Part shown: piece by piece, positions 56,648-64,000 of the stretch
Position numbering within the stretch: position 1 is the first letter of the stretch
How the letters are laid out: each line of letters starts with the position of its first letter
Source of the DNA: CBDBON01 sp965208395
Lineage (GTDB): Bacteria > Chloroflexota > Dehalococcoidia > Lucifugimonadales > CBDBON01
Length of the DNA: 64,000 bases
Assembly (NCBI GenBank): GCA_965208395.1
Contig: CBDBON010000001.1
Location: 407,607-471,606, forward strand
Reading direction: 5' to 3'
The notes under the pieces: generated by a model
Databases searched by the model: none
The model's input: only the letters and a program-made list of their open reading frames with translations
What the model was told of the DNA's origin: nothing
Translations under genes and position numbers: made by a program

Positions 56648-58507
56648 ATGCGTGCAGAGCAGGAAAAACGAACCGGCGGCGAACCGAACAGAAGGCCAGC
56701 CCGGCGGATGCCGGGCTGGCTGCGCGCACTGTCCTTGCTCCTGGTTCTGGCTTCCTTTTCAGCCCTCGCCGTTGCCTGCGACGACGAACCCACCGCAACG
56801 CCGGTACCTTCGGCCACGCCAACGCTGGAGCCTGCGCCCACCACAGCCCCGGAACCTTCGGCCACGCCAACGCTGGAACCTGCGGCTACCTCGGCGCCGG
56901 AACCCGACTTGCCGGACGACGACGCCCTTACCCGCGAATACGTGATGCGGGCTATCGAGCATTATGACCGCGACGGACGGGAGGCCGCCCTCGCCTACTA
57001 CAACAGCCAGGAGAGCCTCGAAGGCGTTCGGTCGATGTTCATCTTCGACCCCACTACCCACACTACGTGGGCAACCTTGGTACGTCGGGACATAGTAGGA
57101 ATCCCTCTTATAGGCGTAGATGCAGGTGAATTCACCGCGTTTCTGCTCGGCTGGATCGCTGCGACAGCTGAGGGAGAAGGTTGGTTGGAATACCAATCCA
57201 CCAACCCGCTTACCGGACAGCTCGAACCCAAACGGAGCTTCGGCATCCGACACGACGGCCTCATCTTCACTGCCGGGCATTTCATCCTTCGAGAAAACAT
57301 TGGCGACGCCACCAAGAATTACGTGAACAGGGCAATACGGTATTACGATGAGAACGGGCTTGAAGCCACCGTCGCCCACTACAACAGCCGGGACAGCATG
57401 GACGGCTTTTTCTATCTGTTCCTGATGGATGAGAACGACATCTACCTGGTGCATCCTATTCGCCATGACCTGCGAGGGACGGACATCAAGGAGGTGACAG
57501 GCAAGGACTTCGAGGGGAACTATTACGAACTGGGCAAGGATATAGCAAAGGCGACGGAGGAGGGTGACTGGGTGGAATACCTGTGGCTCAACCCGGTCAG
57601 CGGCCGGGATGAAGCCAAGACTACCTGGGCCATCCGACACGACGGGCTGATCTTCGCCTCGGGCTACTACAACCCCCTGCCGGAAGATGAACGCCCGCCC
57701 TGGATGGTAGCAGACCCCCGCGAGTACACCCTTGACTACGTGAACCGGGCCATCAAACGCTATGAGGAAGACGGCGTTGACGCCATGGTGGCCTACTATG
57801 ACAGCGTAGCTTCCTTTGAGGGAGAATGGTATCTGTTCGCTACCGACGCCGACGACATCTACATCGTCCATCCGTTCCGGCCTAACCTGAAAGGAACCGA
57901 CATCAAAGACGTGGCGAGGGACGGGTTTGAGCTGGGCAAAGCGCTGGCCAAGGCCGGAGAGGGAGAAGGTGTCTGGGTGGAATACCTGTGGCCTCATCCG
58001 GCAACCCTCAGAGAGGCCACAAAAATATCCTACGCGGTCCGAAAGGATGGACTGCTGTTCGCCTCCGGATACTACCCGGCCCCCAAAGACCTGCCGGCAT
58101 TCGCCCAGGATTTCATCCAGGAAGCCGTTGACGTGTACGAGAGCAAGGGGATGGATGCGGTGAAGGAGATTTACGGCGCTGGGGAGAACTCCGGCGGCCT
58201 TTGGTTCCTGACCGTGTTGGACGAGAACGGCATTTACGTCGTCAACGGCACCGCTCCCAATCTGGTGGGATTCGACTCCAATCAGTTGCCGCTTGTGGAT
58301 GTGGACGGGAATCCGGCTTTCCAGGAGGTATCGAAGACAACGGAGGCCGGCCGCTGGATCAACATTCCCTGGGCGGTCGTCAACGGGCCGGAGAACTTGA
58401 TAGCTCACGCTTGGGTGGTTCGGCGCGACAATCTGTTCTTGGCGACCATTTACTACGACACCCTTTCGTGCGTGCCGAACCCCTATCCCACCGGCCCGTG
58501 TCCATGA
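56648..58507 (+). CDS. Lipoprotein with four tandem Cache-like domains
   Basis: A 619-aa protein with an N-terminal hydrophobic segment (ALSLLLVLASFSALAVAC) ending in a lipobox Cys, then a Thr/Pro-rich linker (PTATPVPSATPTLEPAPTT). Four repeats of about 125 residues start near 98, 225, 362 and 490: YVxRAIxxYDxxGxEA, a YLFxxDxxDIYxVHP strand, LRGTDIK, WVEYLWxNP and RHDGLIFASGYY. These are single-Cache (sCache_2-like) sensor units. Unlike chemoreceptors it has no TM helix after the sensor and no cytoplasmic output, so it may capture a ligand at the surface or act with a partner. It starts 36 bp after the giant gene and is probably co-transcribed. Confidence 0.85.
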   Translation: MRAEQEKRTGGEPNRRPARRMPGWLRALSLLLVLASFSALAVACDDEPTATPVPSATPTLEPAPTTAPEPSATPTLEPAATSAPEPDLPDDDALTREYVMRAIEHYDRDGREAALAYYNSQESLEGVRSMFIFDPTTHTTWATLVRRDIVGIPLIGVDAGEFTAFLLGWIAATAEGEGWLEYQSTNPLTGQLEPKRSFGIRHDGLIFTAGHFILRENIGDATKNYVNRAIRYYDENGLEATVAHYNSRDSMDGFFYLFLMDENDIYLVHPIRHDLRGTDIKEVTGKDFEGNYYELGKDIAKATEEGDWVEYLWLNPVSGRDEAKTTWAIRHDGLIFASGYYNPLPEDERPPWMVADPREYTLDYVNRAIKRYEEDGVDAMVAYYDSVASFEGEWYLFATDADDIYIVHPFRPNLKGTDIKDVARDGFELGKALAKAGEGEGVWVEYLWPHPATLREATKISYAVRKDGLLFASGYYPAPKDLPAFAQDFIQEAVDVYESKGMDAVKEIYGAGENSGGLWFLTVLDENGIYVVNGTAPNLVGFDSNQLPLVDVDGNPAFQEVSKTTEAGRWINIPWAVVNGPENLIAHAWVVRRDNLFLATIYYDTLSCVPNPYPTGPCP

Positions 58508-58540
58508 CACTGCGGGCTCGCTCCTGATGGGGATGCAGCC

Positions 58541-58612
58541 ATGGTGCAGGAGAAGCACGGAGTCAGGCTGACGGGACAGGAAAGAGGACGGCTCGGGAGG
58601 ATGATCAGATAG
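58541..58612 (+). pseudogene. Remnant of an IS630-type transposase N-terminus
   Basis: ATG 58541 opens a 23-codon frame KHGVRLTGQERGRLGRMIR that resembles the first residues of IS630-family transposases (VRLT-x-EER-x-x-L-x-x-x-I/V-R). It ends at TAG, and nothing that follows looks like the rest of the protein. A weak call because it is short. Confidence 0.3.
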
Positions 58613-58661
58613 GCCGGCCCAGGGCTGCGCCGGCCCAGCCGGATTGGCAAGAGGATGCAAG

Positions 58662-58688
58662 GGGGCCTGCGGCAATGATGCAGGCCCC
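58662..58688 (+). terminator. Probable terminator after the Cache lipoprotein gene
   Basis: GGGGCCTGC (58662-58670) and GCAGGCCCC (58680-58688) form a perfect 9-bp stem with a 9-nt loop, followed by a weak T-rich ACTTGCTTT. It fits the end of the transcript from the preceding operon. Confidence 0.55.
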
Positions 58689-58761
58689 ACTTGCTTTACC
58701 CCACGGAATGTAAAGGTGATGGACGGAATCGATTGAACAACAACAGGAACGGTTGATTGCC

Positions 58762-58923
58762 TTGACACCTCCGCCCAGATTGGCGGACAGTCTAGGTTGG
58801 CTGTTTGCGGCAGCTACGTACTTGGGCTTTGAAATACAGTGATCCAGCGCCCGCACGGCGTCGTGGCATAAGTCGGGCGAAGAGGAGGTTCGACGACATG
58901 GCCGACGCGCTGCGGAGATTCAT
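58762..58923 (+). promoter_or_regulatory. Promoter and leader of the second giant-protein gene
   Basis: TTGACA (58762-58767), 18 bp and GACAGT (58786-58791), then the conserved block also seen before the first giant gene (CCAGCGCCCGCA, GGCATAAGTCGGGCGA, AGGAGG). The remainder of 58508-58944 holds only the transposase remnant and the terminator hairpin. Confidence 0.5.
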
Positions 58924-58948
58924 CCCCCCGACGTTCGGGAAAACGTGA
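58898..58948 (+). CDS. 16-codon leader peptide overlapping the next start codon
   Basis: ATG 58898 after AGGAGG reads MADALRRFIPPTFGKT and ends at TGA 58946-58948, which overlaps the GTG start of the giant gene (GTGA). The first residues match MTDALRSF at the start of the other giant protein. It may serve only to load ribosomes and couple translation to the large frame. Confidence 0.5.
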   Translation: MADALRRFIPPTFGKT

Positions 58949-61900
58949 TCAAGCCTCGACGCTGGCTACTCCTGGGCTTCCTGGGGGCGTTACTCCTCGC
59001 AGCCCTGCTCCCGCTCGGCGGCCCGCCATCCGGGACGGCGCAGGCGCAGAGCGATACGCTGCCGCTCGTATCGCTCATCCCCCCGAATCCAACAACATGG
59101 AGAGAGCAGGGCGGCTCTCTCGTATATGGCATCCAGGTGCGCCACCCCTTCGTCGCCGGCAAGGATATCTACCCGCTTGAAGTCAACTACCACGTCTTTC
59201 AGACTGGCGACGCCACGCTTCAGACAGGTGACCGCTTTACGCTCGTCCAGCTCTTTCCTGATCCGCCTCGGGCCGCGGGGGCGTTCTCGGTTGCTCTCAA
59301 TGACGACGATGTTTTTCATGCCGATAAATCGGTCGTCGTGACCCTTCAGCCGGGCAAGAATTACCAGTTGGACATGGAGAACATCCTGTCGGCACTGATG
59401 GTCATAGTGGACGACGACGCCCCCGACGTTGACCATGAGGCGCTTCGGTTACGCCCGATAGCGAGCGTCTACGCCGAAGGGCAAACCAGCACTCGGAGCG
59501 CCACCTATCGCGAAGGCGCGCACCCGTGCGCAAGATTCACAGTACGGGTACGCCCCGCCCTGGGAGGGTCGGTCGCTCTCCCGACCAATATCAACTACCG
59601 GGTCACCCAGGAAGGCTCCTTCATTACCGAGGAAGCCAGCTCCATAGAATTGCGCGATCCTGAACACGTTAGCAACGGTTACATCAGTAGGGAATTGTGC
59701 GTCCCCATCATCGACGACGACGTCAGCGAAGCCGACGGCAAGATTCTGGTGGAGATCCTGCCCGCAACCATTTATGGGAGGCAGTATGTGCCGGACAGAA
59801 GGGAAGAAGCCCGGAAGGCATACGCCATCGTGCGGGACGACGACCTGCCGACCGTCAGCTTCGGCGGGACCACCCTCGCGGTGGTGGAAGGCTCCGCCGA
59901 TGCCTATACGGTCGTGCTGTACGCGCGTCCAGCGCCCTACCAGGACATCACGGTGCGGCTCCGGACCCAGGAGCCGCATCAGGGCCGATGGAGCGCGACC
60001 GAGAGCAGCGACTACGACTACGGGTCCACCGTGACCACCGACTACATCGACGTGCCCATATCGGCCGGCACGGAAAACGTGACCGTTGAGGTCAACCGGG
60101 ACACCGCCACCGGCGTCCAGATCATGGACGACGCCGACCATGAGGACTACGAGCACTTCTACCTGAAGCTCACCGGCGGCCTCGACGGCTACGACGTCGG
60201 CGAGCGCGACTGGCTGCGGGTGACGGTCATCGATGACGAGAGCCCGCCTCCGGCGCCCGAGGCGAACGGCGACGGCACCTACACCGTGCCCGCCGACTGG
60301 CCGCTGGTGCCCGAGGAGCTGCGCAGGATCGGCGGCGAGTTCCGGTTGCTGTTCCTGACCAACGCCTGGCGCGACGCCACCACCGCCAACATTGCCGACT
60401 ACGACGCCCACGTCCAGGACTCCATCGTCGGCAGCCACACCGGCGGCTCGCACCCGGCGATTATTCCCTATTCCGACGCGTTCAAAGTGGTGGGATCGAC
60501 CCCCACGGTCAACGCCCGAGACCACATCGACCCGGGCCGCGACACGGCGATCTACTGGCTGAACGGCCCACGCGTGGCCAAGGACACGGCGGGATTCTTC
60601 AGCAGCTCGTGGGAGAACTGGTCCGAACATGACCGCAGGACGGCGGCCAGCGTCTCGGTCGTCGACGGCGACACCCGCGTCGACTGGCACTGGAGCGGCA
60701 CCCAACCGGACGGGACGAAACATGCGTTGAGCAGCATGGGCAGCAGCGGACACGTCGTCCGCGGCCAGTCCTTCGAAGAAGGAGAAACCCGGAACCCCTG
60801 GGTGGGCGCTTCCACCACGAGGGTTGAGGACCACTCAATCCTGGGCATCTCGCCGGTCTTCCGCATCGACAAGCGGCCGCGCCTGGAGATCGTGCAGGCC
60901 GATGTGGATGAACCGCTCGAGTGGGGACTACTCCGCTGGCAGGGACGGCAGCGGATGATCGTGGTGGACGAGCCCTCCGCCTGTAATACCGCGCCCAACG
61001 ACGTCTCCGAGCTGGGCGGCGTCACCCACCCCACGGACCTGGTCACCTACCGCGTGCGTCTCTACGCCGACCCGGCGGGCCAGGCCGAGCTCTACGTCTA
61101 CAACCCCAAGTACGTCGTCTACCGGCAGGGCAGCCTCGCCACGGGGCCGGTCGACAGCGACCACTGGAACGAGATCTGGAAACGGGAGATCTGGGCCTCC
61201 AACTTCTACCGCAACGGCATCACCGTGCGGCCGCCCGGCGAGGACACGACCTACGCGGTCTCCGGCGGGCCGCCCGTCAACACCTACATCTCGCTGGACT
61301 TCGACTCCAGCAACTGGGATCAGTGGCAGACGATCAGCGTCAACGTCCACTGCGCCGACCATGAAGATCACAACGCGTACATCATCCAGCACGAGCTGGA
61401 GCTGCCCGGCGACAAGTTCGCCGGCCGCGACCGGCTCGGCCGCGGGATCGACTGGAACCTGACCACCTGGCACGACGTGCGGGTCAAGGTGGTGGACACC
61501 AAGTCGCCGCAGCCCGCCGACCTGACGGTCGACACGGCCTACACGGGCACGCTGCTGGCGAACGCGGGCGACGCCGTCGGCTACAGGTGCGACAGCTACA
61601 CGACCGGCGGCGAGTGCGAGTACTACTTCAACATCCACTGGTGGTGGGACCTGCCGACAGGCCCGCCGCTGGTCAGCCCCGGTAAACCGCGCAACGACCT
61701 CTACGACGCCGAGGAGCACTTCTCGGAGTGGCGCGTCAAGATCGAGGCCGACAACAGCCTGACGGATACGCCGCCGACGTACATCTACTCGCGGCGTGTT
61801 GACCGGGTCATCGCGCACGACGGCGTGGTCAACCAGGAGCCGTACAGAGCGGGCATCGTCAACACCGGCCTGAAGACCACGTACCGCGACCGCTCGAACC

Positions 61901-64000
61901 CCGGCGACCCGGTCTACCGGATCACGATCACGCCGGTGACCCTGCGCAACGACGAGGTGCCGGGGGAGGCCGTGACGTTCTGCGTGCAGTTGCAGTCGCC
62001 GTCAGGCTGGCCGTCGAACAAGTTCAGCGTCAAGGTGGACTGCAACCAGTTCACGCCGCCGTCCAATGCGCCGCCGGAGATCCGCCGCGCGTTCTCGGCG
62101 CTGGGGACGCTCAACGACGGCTCCACGATGACGCTCTCCAGCAACGCGCTGTCGGCGCCCGAGGGCGGCGACGTGACCTTCACGGTCAGCGCCAGCCCGG
62201 TCCCGCCGGTCGACACGCCGGTCATCGTGAGCGTTATCGAGGAGATGGGCGAGGGTGCGGACCGCGTCGCGCGCGAACAGTTCCTCACGCTGGTCATCAA
62301 GGCCTTCGAGTCGTCCGCATCGCAGACCATCATCGCCTACTCCGACGACGACGCGCTGTCCGACGGCACGCTGGTGGCGCAAATTGTGGTCGGCGAGGGC
62401 TACACGCTGGGCGACCCTTCCCGCGTCACGTTGCCGCTGCTGGACGACGACGACACGCCCACGCCCGTGGTGAGCGTCACCGGCGCCGCCGACGGCACCG
62501 AGGGCGACTCCGTCACCTTCACGGTGACGGCCAGCCCGGCCCCGGCGGCGGACCTGGCGGTGAGCGTGACGGTCGCCACGACCGGCGACTTCGGGTACGG
62601 GACGCTGCCCACCAGCGTCACCATCCCAACGTCGGGCAGCGCCACGGTGACCATAACCACCACGGACGACGACGTGGACGAGCCGGACGGCTCGGTCACG
62701 CTGACGCTGAACGCGGGCAGCGACTACACGGTGGGCGCGCCGTCCACGGAGACGGCCGACGTCGCCGACGACGACCCGGTCGTTGAGGAGCAGACGGGCT
62801 ACACGGTGGACCCGGACGTGATCGCGAAGGTCAGGGAGCTGGCGTCGCAGACGCAGCACGGCACGGCCCACGTGAACCGCTGGAACCGGGTGCTCGTCGC
62901 CTTCGGCGAGCACGACGGGACCGGCGTCACGGGCGGCCCGATGACGGCGTCCGAGGCCCAGGACATGGCCGACAATCACAGCAGCCCCGTGTGGGACCTG
63001 GTGGTCGTCGAGCTGACGGCCCTGGAAGCGGCGGCGGCGCAGACGCCTCCACCGCCGCCCACGCCCGAGGTGAGTATCACCGCGGGCAGCGGGGTGACCG
63101 AGGGCGGCGACGCAACCTTCACGGTGACGGCCAGCCCGGCGCCGACCGCGAACCTGGACGTGAGCGTGACGGTGTCGCAGAGCGGCGACTACGGCGCCAC
63201 CACGGGCCGGCGCACGGTGACGATACCCACCACGGGCAGCGTCACCCTCACCGTGGGCACCACCGACGATACTACTGACGAGACCGACGGGTCGGTCACC
63301 GCAACGGTGAACGCCGGCAGCGGCTACACGGTGTCCTCGACCCAGGGCGCGGCCACGGTGGCCGTGGCCGACAACGACGACGCCCCCACGCCGGTGGTGA
63401 GCGTCACTGCGGGCGGCGGCATCACCGAGGGCGGCGACGCCGTCTTCACGGTGACGGCCAGCCCGGCCCCGGCGTCCAACCTGGACGTGAGCGTCACGGT
63501 GTCCCAGAGCGGCGACTACGGCGCGACCACGGGCCAGCGCACGGTGACGATACCCACCACGGGCAGCGTCACCCTCACCGTCGGCACCACGGACGACGAC
63601 GCCGACGAGACCGACGGCTCGGTGACGGCCACGGTGAACGCGGGCAGCGGCTACACGGTGTCCTCGTCCCAGGGCGCGGCCACGGTCGGCGTGGCCGACA
63701 ACGACGACGCCCCCACGCCGGTGGTGAGCGTCACCGCGGGCAGCGGGGTGACCGAGGGCGGCGACGCCGTCTTCACGGTGACGGCCAGCCCGGCCCCGGC
63801 GGCCAACCTGGACGTGAGCGTCACGGTGTCCCAGAGCGGCGACTACGGCGCGACCACGGGCCGGCGCACGGTGACCGTCCCCACCACGGGCAGCGTCACC
63901 CTCACCGTCGGCACCACGGACGACGACGCCGACGAGACCGACGGGTCGGTGACGGCGACGGTGAACGCGGGCAGCGGCTACACGGTGTCCTCGTCCCAGG
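58945..64000 (+). CDS. Giant secreted Calx-beta multidomain protein (3' end beyond window)
   Basis: An open frame of at least 1685 codons from GTG 58945, still open at the window end. The signal peptide is KPRRWLLLGFLGALLLAALL with cleavage near AQAQS. Order: three Calx-beta-like domains (to about residue 430), the same 190-aa domain as in the first giant protein (about 440-640; FRLLFLTNAWRDATTANIAD ... YWLNGPRV), an unassigned region of about 400 residues with several Cys and Trp, a Calx-beta domain, one helical module (62797-63044), then 109-aa Calx-beta repeats with the 327-bp period. The GTG overlaps the stop of a leader peptide. It is a clear paralogue of 47936-56611. The cell-surface role is inferred. 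Confidence 0.85.
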   Translation, partial: MIKPRRWLLLGFLGALLLAALLPLGGPPSGTAQAQSDTLPLVSLIPPNPTTWREQGGSLVYGIQVRHPFVAGKDIYPLEVNYHVFQTGDATLQTGDRFTLVQLFPDPPRAAGAFSVALNDDDVFHADKSVVVTLQPGKNYQLDMENILSALMVIVDDDAPDVDHEALRLRPIASVYAEGQTSTRSATYREGAHPCARFTVRVRPALGGSVALPTNINYRVTQEGSFITEEASSIELRDPEHVSNGYISRELCVPIIDDDVSEADGKILVEILPATIYGRQYVPDRREEARKAYAIVRDDDLPTVSFGGTTLAVVEGSADAYTVVLYARPAPYQDITVRLRTQEPHQGRWSATESSDYDYGSTVTTDYIDVPISAGTENVTVEVNRDTATGVQIMDDADHEDYEHFYLKLTGGLDGYDVGERDWLRVTVIDDESPPPAPEANGDGTYTVPADWPLVPEELRRIGGEFRLLFLTNAWRDATTANIADYDAHVQDSIVGSHTGGSHPAIIPYSDAFKVVGSTPTVNARDHIDPGRDTAIYWLNGPRVAKDTAGFFSSSWENWSEHDRRTAASVSVVDGDTRVDWHWSGTQPDGTKHALSSMGSSGHVVRGQSFEEGETRNPWVGASTTRVEDHSILGISPVFRIDKRPRLEIVQADVDEPLEWGLLRWQGRQRMIVVDEPSACNTAPNDVSELGGVTHPTDLVTYRVRLYADPAGQAELYVYNPKYVVYRQGSLATGPVDSDHWNEIWKREIWASNFYRNGITVRPPGEDTTYAVSGGPPVNTYISLDFDSSNWDQWQTISVNVHCADHEDHNAYIIQHELELPGDKFAGRDRLGRGIDWNLTTWHDVRVKVVDTKSPQPADLTVDTAYTGTLLANAGDAVGYRCDSYTTGGECEYYFNIHWWWDLPTGPPLVSPGKPRNDLYDAEEHFSEWRVKIEADNSLTDTPPTYIYSRRVDRVIAHDGVVNQEPYRAGIVNTGLKTTYRDRSNPGDPVYRITITPVTLRNDEVPGEAVTFCVQLQSPSGWPSNKFSVKVDCNQFTPPSNAPPEIRRAFSALGTLNDGSTMTLSSNALSAPEGGDVTFTVSASPVPPVDTPVIVSVIEEMGEGADRVAREQFLTLVIKAFESSASQTIIAYSDDDALSDGTLVAQIVVGEGYTLGDPSRVTLPLLDDDDTPTPVVSVTGAADGTEGDSVTFTVTASPAPAADLAVSVTVATTGDFGYGTLPTSVTIPTSGSATVTITTTDDDVDEPDGSVTLTLNAGSDYTVGAPSTETADVADDDPVVEEQTGYTVDPDVIAKVRELASQTQHGTAHVNRWNRVLVAFGEHDGTGVTGGPMTASEAQDMADNHSSPVWDLVVVELTALEAAAAQTPPPPPTPEVSITAGSGVTEGGDATFTVTASPAPTANLDVSVTVSQSGDYGATTGRRTVTIPTTGSVTLTVGTTDDTTDETDGSVTATVNAGSGYTVSSTQGAATVAVADNDDAPTPVVSVTAGGGITEGGDAVFTVTASPAPASNLDVSVTVSQSGDYGATTGQRTVTIPTTGSVTLTVGTTDDDADETDGSVTATVNAGSGYTVSSSQGAATVGVADNDDAPTPVVSVTAGSGVTEGGDAVFTVTASPAPAANLDVSVTVSQSGDYGATTGRRTVTVPTTGSVTLTVGTTDDDADETDGSVTATVNAGSGYTVSSSQ
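62797..63044 (+). repeat. Third copy of the helical module
   Basis: Nearly identical DNA to 54695-54942, including about 25 bp upstream of the module, in a different gene 8 kb away. Confidence 0.8.
63060..64000 (+). repeat. 327-bp Calx-beta repeats at the window end
   Basis: Landmarks at 63094, 63421 and 63748 are exactly 327 bp apart. The third unit is cut by the end of the window. Sequence is nearly the same as in 54361-56270. Confidence 0.9.

Overview
This is a GC-rich bacterial window of about 64 kb. The best guess for its source is a member of the Chloroflexota (Dehalococcoidia/SAR202-like). That rests on a T-box leader before leuS, lipoproteins with low-complexity stalks, giant cadherin/Calx-beta surface proteins, and a load of short palindromic repeats. 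No marker gene settles the lineage, so this is inference.

Layout. 46-2280 (minus): two tandem PLP-barrel proteins of the D-threonine aldolase/D-serine dehydratase type; the upstream one lacks the Schiff-base lysine. 2281-3020: phased TGTCNC repeats, then a promoter and a T-box with a CUC (Leu) specifier, leading into leuS (3021-5489). 5623-11162: FAD oxidoreductase (minus), leuB (plus), Ldh-type oxidoreductase and flavin-binding protein (minus pair), MFS exporter (minus). 11305-12387: aroC, preceded by an elaborate nested hairpin. 12396-17332 (minus): glcD-glcE-glcF glycolate oxidase operon ending in an SDR whose catalytic triad is substituted. 17636-23718 (minus): a four-gene operon of thioredoxin/NHL protein, DUF255 protein, UDP-glucose dehydrogenase and hisC. 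The first gene has an in-frame UGA exactly at the first cysteine of its CxxC motif, followed by a 7-bp bSECIS-like hairpin, so it is probably a selenoprotein. 23936-36349 (plus): ABC importer (binding protein and two permeases, no ATPase) followed by seven catabolic enzymes including a TPQ copper amine oxidase. Then come tRNA-Arg(UCU), a DtxR-family regulator, an 87-bp tandem repeat, an IS21-family element inserted into one of those repeats, and a Phd/PIN toxin-antitoxin pair.

41367-64000 is a surface-protein locus: a 1707-aa cadherin/FN3 protein with a dockerin-like C-terminus, tRNA-Arg(CCU), a frameshifted pseudogene, a 2891-aa Calx-beta protein, a lipoprotein with four tandem Cache-like repeats, and a paralogous giant protein that runs off the window end. 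The two Calx-beta giants share a near-identical promoter/leader region, an unnamed roughly 190-aa domain, an unnamed helical module and 327-bp repeats, which implies recent recombination and common regulation.

The most interesting observations are the candidate selenoprotein at 22228-23718, the shared helically phased TGTCCC element at 17399-17439 and 41110-41150, the C12 tract in the start region of the 2891-aa protein, and the unnamed modules of the giant surface proteins.
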